Shown: one piece after another, positions 1-10,890 of the stretch
Layout of the letters: each line of letters opens with the position of its first letter
Position numbering within the stretch: position 1 is the first letter of the stretch
From: Roseomonas sp.
GTDB lineage: Bacteria; Pseudomonadota; Alphaproteobacteria; Acetobacterales; Acetobacteraceae
Direction: 5' to 3'
Assembly: GCA_020249145.1 (NCBI GenBank)
Contig: JADCGF010000012.1
Location: 62,001-126,000 of the forward strand
DNA length: 64,000 nt
Made by a program: the position numbers and the translations under genes
The notes under the pieces: generated by a model
What the model saw: only the letters and a program-made list of their open reading frames with translations
Database searches by the model: none
What the model was told of the DNA's origin: nothing

Positions 1-1107
1 CCAGGCCACCACCAAGCCCGCGAGTGACAGCACCAGCCCCGCCGCAAATACAGCGGCGTGGCTTTCATCAGTGGCACGGAAAAGCGCCGCCAGGGCAAAA
101 CCCGCCAAGGCCTGCGCCACGGCAAAGCCTGCCGTTACGCGCACCCAAATCACGCCGGCAAGCGCGCCGGCCCTTTCGCGTGCTGCCGCCAAGGCAACGG
201 TGGTGATGCCAAGCGCGGCAAGGCCCGAAACCAGGCCAAGCGGCACCAGCACCCAAAGCGCCTGAGGCAGGGCCAGCGCCAGCGCCGCGCTTTGGATGAT
301 CATCCAAAGGAAAATGGCGAAACGCCCACCCCAGCGGTCCACTGCCCTGCCCCCCAGAAGCGCGCCGCTGATGCAGCCCAGACCAAACAACACCCACATG
401 CCGGCACCAAGTTCAACCCCAAGCCCCCTGCCCCGCGCCGCAAGGTCAGAAAGGTAGAGCATTGGCGGCACCAGCCCGGCACCTGACAGCGCATAGGCGA
501 TGATGATCCCATAGGCCGGCGGGGCGCGGCCTTCCGGGGCGGTTTCCGCCGCAGGCGGGCGCGGCCAATGCGGGCGCATGGCCATCCAAAGCACCATCGC
601 AACAGCGGCCAGGCCAAGCCAGGCGAGCGCCACGCCACCTTGCAGCAGGACCGGCACCAGCACGGCGCCAAGCGTGATGCCGCCGCCGACACCAAACAGC
701 ACCATGCCCCCGGCGCGGCCCCTGCGTTCCGGTGGTGTCACCGCCTGCACCGAAGGCCCGGCAAGGCCCATCAACATGCCTCCCGAAATCCCCGCCAGGC
801 AGCGCCAAAAGCCGAGCCAAGCCAGCCCCCCATGCCAAGAACAGGCGGCGAAAGCGAGCACCGCGAACGCCATGCCCATATCCAGCGCGCGCGGCACGGA
901 AACCCGCCGCGCCAGCGCCCGCACGCCACCGACGCCAATCAGATAGCCTGTGAGATTAAGCGCGCCGAGCAAGCCCGCTTCCGCGCCATCCACCCAACCC
1001 GCCGCCACCATCGCCGGAAACAGCGGCACATAGGCAAAGCGCGCAAGCCCGATCCCGGTGCAGGTTGCCGCCGTGCCGGAAAGCGCGGTGAGAGTCGCGG
1101 CTTTCAT
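1..1107 (-). CDS. YbfB/YjiJ-family MFS transporter (partial, 3' end outside window)
   Basis: The frame stays open from an ATG at 1107 to the left edge, giving at least 369 codons and no stop. The protein starts MKAATLTALSGTAATCTGIGL and is a run of Ala/Gly/Leu-rich membrane helices, with the basic PPERRGRAGG loop typical between helices 4 and 5 of major facilitator proteins. The opening IGLARFAY segment resembles YbfB/YjiJ-type MFS proteins, which are putative inner-membrane exporters of unknown substrate. Its ATG overlaps the stop of the upstream amidase gene (ATGA), so the two are probably translationally coupled. Family assignment is by pattern; substrate is unknown. The C-terminal helices lie outside the window. 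Confidence 0.8.
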   Translation of the reverse strand, partial: MKAATLTALSGTAATCTGIGLARFAYVPLFPAMVAAGWVDGAEAGLLGALNLTGYLIGVGGVRALARRVSVPRALDMGMAFAVLAFAACSWHGGLAWLGFWRCLAGISGGMLMGLAGPSVQAVTPPERRGRAGGMVLFGVGGGITLGAVLVPVLLQGGVALAWLGLAAVAMVLWMAMRPHWPRPPAAETAPEGRAPPAYGIIIAYALSGAGLVPPMLYLSDLAARGRGLGVELGAGMWVLFGLGCISGALLGGRAVDRWGGRFAIFLWMIIQSAALALALPQALWVLVPLGLVSGLAALGITTVALAAARERAGALAGVIWVRVTAGFAVAQALAGFALAALFRATDESHAAVFAAGLVLSLAGLVVAW

Positions 1108-2495
1108 CCCTCCACTTCAGGGCGCCGCGCCATCCACCCCGCTGCCCCTTCATAAGCCTGCGCGATCCTGAAAAGCATGGCTTCCCCGTAACTCCGCCCG
1201 ATCAATTGCAAGCCCAAGGGCAGGCCGGAAGCGCCAAAGCCGCAAGGCAGCGCCAGTGCCGGATGGCCGGTGGCGTTGAAAGGGCCGGTGATGGGGTGGG
1301 ATTTGCGGAACGGCCCTTCATCCACATCCACCACGCGCGGCGCGGCGCTGGGATTGCCCGCGCAAAGTATCGCGTCACAGCCGGCCAGCACAGCATCCAC
1401 TTCCCGCGTGATAATGCGGCGCAGGCGCTGCGCCTGGACATATTCACCGCCCGTGACGAAAGCGCCCATCATCAGGCGTTCGCGCGTGACGCGGCCATAA
1501 TCCTGCGGGCGGGTGCGGAGCCACTCACCATGAATGGCGAAACCTTCCGCGATCAGAATGGTTTGGATGCAGGCATCCATGCGCCGCTTGCTGGGCAGCA
1601 CGACATCAACAATCGTCGCCCCCAGCGCGCGCCATTTCTCGGCCGCCGCATCCACGGCTGCCATCATTTCCGCATCCACGCCCGCTTCAATATCGTAAGC
1701 GCGCGCCCGCCCGATGGTCAGCCCTGCCACACCTTTGCGCAAATCCATGCTGTAATCAGGCACGGCTTCATGCGCCGAACCCGGATCGCCCGGATCATGC
1801 CCGGCCAGCGCCTGCATCGCCAGCGCGCAATCTTCCACCGTACGTGTCAGCGGCCCGGCATGATCCAACGTGAAGGATAGTGGCACCACACCGCGTCGGC
1901 TGATCACGCCATAGGTCGGCTTCAGTCCGACAATGCCGCAAAACGTGGCAGGCAGGCGGATGGACCCCGCCGTATCGCTGCCCATGGCAAGCCCCACCAT
2001 GCCAGACGCAACCGCAACGCCGGAACCGCTGCTTGACCCGCCGGCGAAATGCGCGGCGTTCCAAGGGTTCTTCGCATTGGAGAAGGGCAGCGCATCAGTC
2101 GGCCCGCCGCGCGCAAATTCATGCGTGGAAAGCTTGCCGAGCAACACCATCCCCGCCGCTTCCAGCCTGGCGGTGGTGGCAGCGTCTTCGCGCGGCACAT
2201 TATCAATCAGCAGCTTGGAATGCGCCGTGGTGCGCACCCCCGCTACATCATAGATATCCTTGAGCGCATAAGGAATGCCATGCAAAGGCCCACGCCTTTT
2301 GCCGGCCTTGATCTCAGCCTCGGCGGCTGCCGCCACGCGGCGCGCGCGATCCGCCGTGACGGTGATGAAGGCGTTCAGCTTGGGATCAAGTGCTGCGATG
2401 CGCGCGAGTGCGGCTTCCGTCAGCGCAACCGGGGAAAGCGTGCCAGCGGCAATGCCAGCCGAGGCTTCCGCAAGCGAAGGGACAGGCGCGCTCAT
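1104..2495 (-). CDS. Amidase (amidase signature family, AtzF/GatA-like)
   Basis: The 463-residue protein has the complete amidase signature. The catalytic lysine is K79 in GIPYALKD, the cis-serine is S154 in the GGSSSGSG loop, and the nucleophile is S178 in GSDTAGSIR; this is the Ser-cisSer-Lys triad of amide hydrolases. Length fits the family (about 450-500). The substrate cannot be read from sequence; the small partner gene directly upstream suggests an allophanate/carboxybiuret-hydrolase-like two-subunit arrangement (AtzE/AtzG, GatA/GatC). A role as GatA in tRNA amidation is less likely because gatB and gatC are not alongside. It ends in a 4-base overlap with the MFS gene, so amide degradation and transport may be linked. 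Confidence 0.88.
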   Translation of the reverse strand: MSAPVPSLAEASAGIAAGTLSPVALTEAALARIAALDPKLNAFITVTADRARRVAAAAEAEIKAGKRRGPLHGIPYALKDIYDVAGVRTTAHSKLLIDNVPREDAATTARLEAAGMVLLGKLSTHEFARGGPTDALPFSNAKNPWNAAHFAGGSSSGSGVAVASGMVGLAMGSDTAGSIRLPATFCGIVGLKPTYGVISRRGVVPLSFTLDHAGPLTRTVEDCALAMQALAGHDPGDPGSAHEAVPDYSMDLRKGVAGLTIGRARAYDIEAGVDAEMMAAVDAAAEKWRALGATIVDVVLPSKRRMDACIQTILIAEGFAIHGEWLRTRPQDYGRVTRERLMMGAFVTGGEYVQAQRLRRIITREVDAVLAGCDAILCAGNPSAAPRVVDVDEGPFRKSHPITGPFNATGHPALALPCGFGASGLPLGLQLIGRSYGEAMLFRIAQAYEGAAGWMARRPEVEG

Positions 2496-2789
2496 TTAGA
2501 GCCGCCCCGCCGCGTCATGACGCGGCGCACCGCCTCCAGAATTTTGTTTGATCGCATGTTCCGAGTCGCCAAGCAATTCCGCTCGGCTTGAAAATGCTCT
2601 GGGCCCCGCCGGTTGTGTCAGCGCGAAAGCGGGTTCGGTTGCCAGCGGCATGGGTTCATTCAGCAGCTTCCGCATTTCCAACCAGGCGCGAAAGCCTTCC
2701 ATCATCGCGGCACGCCGTTCTGGTAGCACAATAATGCCGGCACGCGCCAGCGCCATATCGAATTCAGCTTCGGGATCGGGTTCAGGCAC
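2496..2789 (-). CDS. Small amidase-associated protein (AtzG/DUF4089-like), tail formed by a repeat
   Basis: The GTG start at 2789 has a GGGAGA ribosome-binding site 6-10 bases upstream. Residues about 10-55 (ALARAGIIVLPERRAAMMEG onward) form a helical segment followed by a short proline-rich stretch ending near FALTQP. That pattern resembles AtzG/GatC-like small subunits which wrap around their amidase partner. The stop codon abuts the amidase start. The last 35 or so residues are unlike that family because they are encoded by a dispersed hairpin repeat (2547-2600) read on this strand. The ancestral protein probably ended near the repeat. Function by analogy only. Confidence 0.6.
   Translation of the reverse strand: MPEPDPEAEFDMALARAGIIVLPERRAAMMEGFRAWLEMRKLLNEPMPLATEPAFALTQPAGPRAFSSRAELLGDSEHAIKQNSGGGAPRHDAAGRL
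2547..2600 (+). repeat. Dispersed hairpin repeat, copy A
   Basis: About 54 bases, matching copies at 11728-11781 and 24176-24229 (reversed). The shared frame is TTTGATCGCATnTTCC, a GCCAAG-type arm, the loop ATTC, a CTTGGC-type arm, then TTGAAAATGCTC. It can fold with an outer stem (GCATGTTC with GAAAATGC, one mismatch) and an inner stem (GCCAAGC with GCTCGGC, one mismatch). This copy lies inside the 3' end of the amidase-partner gene and supplies its C-terminal codons. It also shares CTCTGGG just after the hairpin with copy B. Confidence 0.75.
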
Positions 2790-2855
2790 GGCGCTCTCCC
2801 AAGACGGGCTTCAGTGCGTTGAAGCGTCCCCCGGCCCATGCCAAGCGTCAAGCAT

Positions 2856-2887
2856 GAAAAAGGGCGCCGGCCTGCGACCGGCGCCCC
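2856..2887 (-). terminator. Rho-independent terminator of katG
   Basis: A perfect 9-base inverted repeat (GGGCGCCGG with CCGGCGCCC, 7-base loop) lies 24 bases beyond the katG stop. On the minus strand it is followed by TTTTT (2856-2860). Confidence 0.85.
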
Positions 2888-2910
2888 CGTAAAATCCCTG
2901 GAACGCTGCC

Positions 2911-5133
<2,223 letters not shown>

Positions 5134-5286
5134 CTATGATCGGGGGCGAAAGCCGCCCCAAGGATATGGCGCCGGAGGCGGCCCTTCACAGACCCCTCTG
5201 GCACTCTGCCGGACTGACTAAGCCAGCCCCGGCAAGCTGTCCAACTCATAATTTTGAAGTTTTTAATTCATCCGCTGGATGATCCC

Positions 5287-6036
5287 TCAACTGAGCGTCT
5301 GGCCGCCATCCACCACAATGGTCTGCCCCGTGATCCAGCCCGCCAAGGGGGATGCCAGGAACAGCGCCGCATTGGCGACTTCTTCCGGTGTGCCGTAGCG
5401 GCCGAAGGGGATGCTCGCCAGAATGCGCCCGTAAAGCGTGGGGTCGGTGGTCTTGCGTTCTTCCCACATGCCGCCCGGAAATTCGATCGAGCCAGGCGCA
5501 ATCGCATTCACGCGAATGCCATCCTTGGCCAGGCCCGCTGCCTGCGATGCCGTGTAATTGATCACCAGCGCCTTCACCGCCGCATAGGCCGGCGTGCGCA
5601 CCGAAGGCCCAAGGCCGGAGATGGAGGTGGTATTCACAATGCACCCCTTGGCCGCGCGCAGAAATGGCAGCGCAGCGCGGGAGGCACGCACCGTCGCCAT
5701 CACATCCACATCAAGGCTTTTCTGCCAGCCTTCTTCCGTATCGGCCATGCCAAAGCCCGAGGCGTTGTTAACCAACACATCCACGCCCCCAAGCGCGGCG
5801 GCGGCAGCTTCCACCCAGGCTTCGATTTGCGCCTGATTGGCCAGGTCCGCCGGTAGCGCATGGGCTTTGACGCCATGGGCAGCGATCTCGGCCCGCGTTG
5901 CTTCAAGCCCTGCGGCGCCGCGCGCGCAGATGGAAACCGCGGCCCCGCCGGCGGCGAAGCCAAGCGCGATGGAACGCCCAATGCCGCGGCTGCCGCCCGC
6001 GACCAAAACCTTCTTGCCGGTGAAATTGAATGTCAT
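5287..6036 (-). CDS. SDR-family oxidoreductase
   Basis: A classical short-chain dehydrogenase of 249 residues. The N-terminal Rossmann motif is GGSRGIG, the NNAS motif follows at about residue 85, the catalytic serine is in NTTSIS and the YxxxK pair is YAAVK. It is probably NAD(P)-dependent. I chose ATG 6036 (MTFNFTGKK) because AGGAG lies 12-16 bases upstream and the family starts there; a longer frame to 6117 would add an atypical 27-residue lead. Substrate unknown. It diverges from the glycosyltransferase gene, and the 121-base gap must hold both promoters. Confidence 0.85.
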   Translation of the reverse strand: MTFNFTGKKVLVAGGSRGIGRSIALGFAAGGAAVSICARGAAGLEATRAEIAAHGVKAHALPADLANQAQIEAWVEAAAAALGGVDVLVNNASGFGMADTEEGWQKSLDVDVMATVRASRAALPFLRAAKGCIVNTTSISGLGPSVRTPAYAAVKALVINYTASQAAGLAKDGIRVNAIAPGSIEFPGGMWEERKTTDPTLYGRILASIPFGRYGTPEEVANAALFLASPLAGWITGQTIVVDGGQTLS

Positions 6037-6157
6037 GGGGTCTTTCTCTCCTGATCTGGCGCCATTCTCAGGGGTTCGTGCCGCCGCGCCAAGGGGGCAA
6101 TTGCGCGCACCCGGCAAATGGCGGATTTAACGGCGGTTGGCTTCAGGATGTGATTGC

Positions 6158-7414
6158 TTGGTTCAGGCGCTGTTCATTCACCAGAATTTCCCCGGCCAAT
6201 ACCGCCATTTGGCGCCGGTGATCGCCGCGCGTCCTGGCGCGCGAGTGATTGGCCTGGGGGAACGGGAGAATATCTCGCTGCCCGGTGTCACCCATATCCG
6301 CTACCCGGAACCGCAAGGCGCCGGGGACAAGACGCATCATTATCTACGCGGCATGGAGGCCGCCGTTCGCCGCGCCCAGAATGTCGCGCGGGCCTTGGTT
6401 GATCTGCGGAGCAAAGGCTTCCGCCCCGATATCATCTGCTGCCATCCGGGCTGGGGGGAAGGCATGTTCCTGCCCGATATCTTCCCCAATGCGAAATTGC
6501 TGCATTACTGCGAATTCCACTTCACCAACTCGGGCGGCGATGTTGGTTTCAACCTAGCGCATAAGGTGGAATTGGATGAGGCGGCGCGCACCAGGCTTTT
6601 GAACCTGCCACAAACCCCGGCGTTGGAGGCGATGGATTGGGGCGTCAGCCCCACGCATTACCAGCGCAGCCGCTATCCCGAAGTTTTCCGGCACAAGATT
6701 TCCGTGGTGCATGAAGGGGTGAATAGCGAAGTGGCGACCCCCATGGGCGCGCATCATGTGAAACTGCCCAATGGCCGCGTGATCAAGCGCGGTGATGAGG
6801 TGATCACCTTCGTCTCCCGCAATCTGGAACCCTATCGCGGCTTTGATGTTTTCATGCGCGCTTTGCCGGAAATCCTGGCGCGCCGACCGCAAGCGCAAGT
6901 GGTGCTGGTGGGGGGAGAGGCGCGCGGCTATGGCCCGAAACCGGCGGATGGGCGTTCCTGGCGCGAACATTTGCTGGAAGAATTGGGCGACAAGCTGGAT
7001 TTGACCCGGCTGCACTTCACCGGGCGCATTCCGCATCCTGCCTTACTTGCGCTATTTCGCATCACGCGCGCGCATGTCTATCTGACTTATCCCTATGTGC
7101 TGTCCTGGTCCATGATCGAAGCCATGGGATGCGAGGCTTTGGTGATTGGCTCAGCGACACCGCCGGTGCAGGAAGTGATCGAACATGGTGTGAATGGCCT
7201 GCTGGTGCCGTTTTATGACACCGGCGCCCTGGCCGAGACCGTGGTGGACGCGCTGGCGCACCCGGATCGCTATGAGCCGATCCGCAAGGCCGCGCGGCGG
7301 ACCTTGCTTGAACGTTATGATCTGCAATCCATCTGCCTGCCGCAACAGATCAAACTGTTTGATGCGGTGCTGGAAGGCAGGGCTGGGGATAGTGTGATCC
7401 CCAGCGCGCGTTAG
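6158..7414 (+). CDS. Group 1 (GT4-like) glycosyltransferase
   Basis: The protein opens with MVQALFIHQNFPGQYRHLAP, which resembles a set of bacterial GT-B glycosyltransferases whose N-domain begins with FxHQNFPGQ. The C-terminal donor-binding domain has FVSRNLEPYRGFD, a VGGEARGYG segment and an acidic SWSMIEAMGCEAL stretch that corresponds to the E-x7-E region. It likely adds a sugar from a nucleotide donor to a surface polysaccharide or lipid; acceptor unknown. Start is uncertain: TTG at 6158 has AGGA 8 bases upstream, while an in-frame TTG at 6137 would add seven residues. No polysaccharide operon surrounds it, so it is an isolated gene. Confidence 0.8.
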   Translation: MVQALFIHQNFPGQYRHLAPVIAARPGARVIGLGERENISLPGVTHIRYPEPQGAGDKTHHYLRGMEAAVRRAQNVARALVDLRSKGFRPDIICCHPGWGEGMFLPDIFPNAKLLHYCEFHFTNSGGDVGFNLAHKVELDEAARTRLLNLPQTPALEAMDWGVSPTHYQRSRYPEVFRHKISVVHEGVNSEVATPMGAHHVKLPNGRVIKRGDEVITFVSRNLEPYRGFDVFMRALPEILARRPQAQVVLVGGEARGYGPKPADGRSWREHLLEELGDKLDLTRLHFTGRIPHPALLALFRITRAHVYLTYPYVLSWSMIEAMGCEALVIGSATPPVQEVIEHGVNGLLVPFYDTGALAETVVDALAHPDRYEPIRKAARRTLLERYDLQSICLPQQIKLFDAVLEGRAGDSVIPSAR

Positions 7415-7416
7415 GC

Positions 7417-8367
7417 TTACCTCGCCAACGCCGCCTTGAGCGAATCCAGCACATCATCCATGGCGCGCTGATAGCCAGGCCCATCCAGATAGCCATCCAT
7501 CGCGCCTGTGCGCTCCAAGAATGTTTTCCAGGCCGGCGCCTGCATTCCCTGGCGGAAGCGATCATGCAGGCTGGTGTAAATCTCATCCGGCAAGCCAGCC
7601 GGCGCATTCAGCCCCTTCATGTTTTCGATCACCACATCAAAGCCCAACTCGCGGAGCGTGGGCACATCAGGGTAGCCCGGAATACGCGCCGCTGAGGCCA
7701 CCGCCAGCGGGCGGATTTCGCCAGCATTGGCGAGGCCGGCCATTTCTTCCGGGGCGAGTACCGCCAATTCCACCGTATTCGCCATCAGCGCCTGCAAACT
7801 CGGCGCGCCGCCGGTGAAGGGCACATGCAGCAATTCGATACTCGCCGCCCGCGACAGCAACACAAACACCGCATGATAAATCGAACCCTGGCCGGATGAG
7901 GCATGCGGAATGGCGCCAGGTGCACGCTTGGCAGCTTCAATCACGCTCTGCAAATCAGCGAAACGCCCGCCGCGCCGCGCGACAATCAGCAGCGGCTGGC
8001 GGGTGATGCGAATAATGGCGCGGAAGGATTTCTTGGGGTCATAAGGGAGGTCTCGAAAGGCTGGCAGGGCGATGCTCTCACTGCCGCCACCGACCAGCAG
8101 ATTAAGCCCATCCGGCGCCATGCCCGCCACTTGCTGCGCGGCAATGGCCCCGCCCGCGCCGGGGCGGTTCATCACCACAATCGGGGTTGGGAAAAAGCGC
8201 GAAGAAGCCTCGGCAATCGCGCGCGCCGCCAAATCCGCGCCGCCGCCTGGCGCGAAGCCGACAATCAATTGAATAGGCCGCGATGGTTCCCAAGCCTGCG
8301 CCGGCGTAGCGCTGCCCAAAGCGGCAAAGCCGGCTGCGCCAGTGATGATGTGTCTGCGAGATAGCAT
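7417..8367 (-). CDS. Tripartite tricarboxylate transporter substrate-binding protein (TctC/Bug family)
   Basis: A 316-residue periplasmic binding protein with a signal peptide (MLSRRHIITGAAGFAAL, cleavage near TPAQA) and the Bug-family opening PIQLIVGFAPGGGADLAAR, followed by VMNRPGAGGAIAAQ. Such proteins bind carboxylates and feed a TctA/TctB membrane pair, but no tctA or tctB lies nearby; orphan Bug proteins are common in Acetobacteraceae and Burkholderiales. It converges on the glycosyltransferase gene with a two-base gap and diverges from an A+T-rich membrane-protein gene. Ligand not predictable. Confidence 0.88.
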   Translation of the reverse strand: MLSRRHIITGAAGFAALGSATPAQAWEPSRPIQLIVGFAPGGGADLAARAIAEASSRFFPTPIVVMNRPGAGGAIAAQQVAGMAPDGLNLLVGGGSESIALPAFRDLPYDPKKSFRAIIRITRQPLLIVARRGGRFADLQSVIEAAKRAPGAIPHASSGQGSIYHAVFVLLSRAASIELLHVPFTGGAPSLQALMANTVELAVLAPEEMAGLANAGEIRPLAVASAARIPGYPDVPTLRELGFDVVIENMKGLNAPAGLPDEIYTSLHDRFRQGMQAPAWKTFLERTGAMDGYLDGPGYQRAMDDVLDSLKAALAR

Positions 8368-8426
8368 GTTGGTTTCTCCCCCGTTTTAGCTTGCGTTGAC
8401 TCTACCTCTTCGGCAAGCTTGGTGTC

Positions 8427-9251
8427 ATGCTTGGGTCACAGACATCCAAACCGAGTTGGTGGGCGATATTTCTTGGCCGGTCACCACCCATGCCGCCCAT
8501 ACCGCCCGGCGGATGGACGCCGGAGAGCGTTCGCGATTTCTGGCGGCAGAGAATTGCGACGTCACCGCAGGATGCGCCTCTATCGCATGCAGCATTGGCG
8601 GATTTACTCAGGTCGCGCGATACGTTTCAGAACTGGGTTTGGTGGGACAAGGGCACGATTGCGCATGAGCCCCTCGGACCAGAAGCAAGTTTTGTGAAGC
8701 GTATCCGTGATGCCCCGAGCCTCATTTTTATTCTATTTTTCTTGGTATCTTGGCCGGTTTTCTATTTTGCCTCTTTTTTGCGTAACCTTTATTCGATGAT
8801 ATTTATTTTGCCCGATACTCTGTGTGTTGCGGAACGATCCTTGTTTGCGCAGCGCCCTTTTCGCTGTGACGCCTTCATATCAGCGATAGATCTAGCGTTT
8901 GTTTCGTCTTTGGTTGTCCTGATTTTCGTGACTATACATTTTCTTCGCCGGGGGGGCGCAACGACCCTCGTCGACCATCAGAGAACGAAAAAATATATAC
9001 AGAATGGAGGGATCGGTTTCCCCTTCGTGTTCTTGGCGATTTTGTTGATACCTCTCTCCTGGGGATTGAATGAATTTCAGATTGGTCGGCGCTTGATTCA
9101 TCCAATTATTGTGCCGGGACTCGCTTTTTTGCCTGGTCTTTGGGCTTGGTCACTCTTTGTGATTTGGCACTGCGTTAAGGCAGGCTACGTCATGATTTTC
9201 TTCTACATAACCGGCCGCTTTCCATCATGGTTGGATGATCTCTCGCCGTGA
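8427..9251 (+). CDS. Unrecognised multi-pass membrane protein
   Basis: I do not recognise this 274-residue protein. The first 90 or so residues are soluble, Pro- and Trp-rich (PPMPPIPPGGWTPESVRDFW), and predicted cytoplasmic. Four hydrophobic segments follow, near residues 94-115 (LIFILFFLVSWPVFYFASFL), 150-170, 190-210 and 222-245, plus a short hydrophobic end. From about 8700 the DNA is clearly richer in A+T than all neighbours, with TTT and ATT codons that are rare elsewhere in the window, which suggests a foreign or fast-evolving gene. The ribosome-binding site before ATG 8427 is weak, so the start is uncertain. Confidence 0.6.
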   Translation: MLGSQTSKPSWWAIFLGRSPPMPPIPPGGWTPESVRDFWRQRIATSPQDAPLSHAALADLLRSRDTFQNWVWWDKGTIAHEPLGPEASFVKRIRDAPSLIFILFFLVSWPVFYFASFLRNLYSMIFILPDTLCVAERSLFAQRPFRCDAFISAIDLAFVSSLVVLIFVTIHFLRRGGATTLVDHQRTKKYIQNGGIGFPFVFLAILLIPLSWGLNEFQIGRRLIHPIIVPGLAFLPGLWAWSLFVIWHCVKAGYVMIFFYITGRFPSWLDDLSP

Positions 9252-9265
9252 AGTGAACGCAGCCA

Positions 9266-9976
9266 CTACACCTGCTGGTGCCAGCCACATCCCCGCAACG
9301 CGCCTTCCATATGCGCCGGCGGAGGCGCCTCCGCCTGCAAAGGCGGCTCCAACGGCAAAGCAATCGCGCGCGCCAGCAAATGCAACCCGCCCGCCCCTCC
9401 GGCGCCGTAAAGCGCATCACCCAAAATCGGCCAGCCCAAAGCCGCGCAATGCACGCGCAATTGATGCGTCCGCCCGGTTTGCGGCGCCAATTCCAGCCAG
9501 GCCATGCCAGCACCACGCCCCAGGCAGCGCCAGCGGGTGAGCGAAGCCAGCCCATCCGCATGCGCTTCCATCCGCCAGCCCTTTTCACGCGTGCTGATCT
9601 TGCGGATGGGCAAGGCAATCTCCCCCGCCGCCTCCGCCGGGCCACCTTGCACCACCGCCCAATAGGTTTTCACCGCCAGCCCCTTGGCGAAAACCGCGCC
9701 CAAAGCGGCGAGTGCCGGTTTTGTGCGCCCCAGCACCAGGCAGCCCGCCGTATCCTGATCCAGCCGATGCGCTGGCTGCGGCAGATGGCGCCTTCCCATT
9801 TGCAAAGCGGGCAGCCAATCTTCCACCGAGGCACCGCCGCGCGGCCCGCGATGGGTCGCAAGCCCCGCCGGCTTGTTCAGCACCAGCGCATCATCGCGCA
9901 GCAGCAGAATGCGGGACGCGATCTCAGAAGGCACTTGGCCAAGACGGTCTTGCCGTGACAGGCTTCCCCCCATCAT
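9266..9976 (-). CDS. RluA-family RNA pseudouridine synthase
   Basis: The protein carries the RluA/RsuA-type core: LVLNKPAGLATH, then the catalytic motif HRLDQDTAGCLVLG with the nucleophilic aspartate, and QTGRTHQLRVH near residue 180. It isomerises uridine to pseudouridine in rRNA or tRNA; the exact target cannot be assigned. There is no S4 domain, so it is a short RluA-type enzyme. Start is uncertain: ATG 9976 overlaps the start codon of the divergent kinase gene, and an internal GTG at 9934 (VPSEIASRI) would leave room for promoters. Confidence 0.82.
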   Translation of the reverse strand: MMGGSLSRQDRLGQVPSEIASRILLLRDDALVLNKPAGLATHRGPRGGASVEDWLPALQMGRRHLPQPAHRLDQDTAGCLVLGRTKPALAALGAVFAKGLAVKTYWAVVQGGPAEAAGEIALPIRKISTREKGWRMEAHADGLASLTRWRCLGRGAGMAWLELAPQTGRTHQLRVHCAALGWPILGDALYGAGGAGGLHLLARAIALPLEPPLQAEAPPPAHMEGALRGCGWHQQV

Positions 9977-10886
9977 GGCCCCTCCCCCCGCCCCGCCGCG
10001 TGTTGTTTGCCTTGGCAATGTCGTCGCCGATCATGTGTTTCGGGTGGAGGATATACCCCAACCGCCCGCGAAAATCGCCGCCCGATCCTATGTGCTGAAT
10101 GCCGGCGGCATGGCGGCCAATGCGGCGATTGCGGTGACGCGCTTGGGTGGCCGGGCAGATTTCTGGGGCCGGGTGGGAGATGACCTAAACGCGCCCTTGC
10201 TGGCCGCCGCCCTGGAAGCGGATGGCGTCAACACCGCGGGCCTCCGGCGCATGGCGGGCGGGCGGAGCCCGGTTTCCGCCGTGCTGGTGGACCGCCATGG
10301 GGAACGCACCATCATCGGCTTTCGCGGTGCTGATCTTGGCACGGACCCCGCCTGGCTGCCTTTGCAAACCCTGGCCGGCGCCGGCGCGCTTTGTTGCGAC
10401 CCGCGCTGGCCCGAAGGTGTCGCCGCCGCAGCGGCAGAGGCGCGGCGCCTTGGCGCGCCCGTAGTCCTGGATGGCGAGAAAAGCGAAACGCGCATTCTGG
10501 TGGATTTGGTACCGCGCGTGGATCACGCGATTTTCTCAGTGACCGGCTTGCAGAATTTCGCGCCTGGTTGTGCGCCAGAAGAAGGGCTGCGCCGCGCCTT
10601 GGCCTCAGGCCCTGTGCAACTCGCCGCCGTGACGCGCGGGGAGAAAGGCACGCTCTGGCTCGCGCCCGGCATGGCCGCGCCGCAGGAAATCCCGGCCTTC
10701 CCGGTTGAGGCCACCAATACCACCGGTGCCGGCGATGTGTTCCACGGCGCCTATGCTTTGGCGATTGCGGAAGGCATGGGCGTGGAAGCGGCGTTGCGCT
10801 TCGCCTCAGCCGCCGGGGCGCTGCGGGCGCGCGATGGCACCACGCCTTATCGCCCGATGGTGGAAGCGATGCTGGCGGGCGTTTAA
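9975..10886 (+). CDS. PfkB-family carbohydrate kinase
   Basis: The 303-residue protein starts MAPPPAPPRVVCLGNVVADHVF, matching the ribokinase N-terminal strand. It has the GGMAANAAIAVTRLGG substrate-binding segment and, near residue 245, the PfkB signature NTTGAGDVFHGAYALA with the catalytic aspartate and anion hole. It phosphorylates a sugar or related alcohol with ATP; substrate unknown (sulfofructose, ribose and fructose kinases share this fold). I started it at ATG 9975, since the frame further upstream runs through the pseudouridine synthase gene. It converges with the racemase gene 4 bases downstream. Confidence 0.85.
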   Translation: MAPPPAPPRVVCLGNVVADHVFRVEDIPQPPAKIAARSYVLNAGGMAANAAIAVTRLGGRADFWGRVGDDLNAPLLAAALEADGVNTAGLRRMAGGRSPVSAVLVDRHGERTIIGFRGADLGTDPAWLPLQTLAGAGALCCDPRWPEGVAAAAAEARRLGAPVVLDGEKSETRILVDLVPRVDHAIFSVTGLQNFAPGCAPEEGLRRALASGPVQLAAVTRGEKGTLWLAPGMAAPQEIPAFPVEATNTTGAGDVFHGAYALAIAEGMGVEAALRFASAAGALRARDGTTPYRPMVEAMLAGV

Positions 10887-10890
10887 GCCC

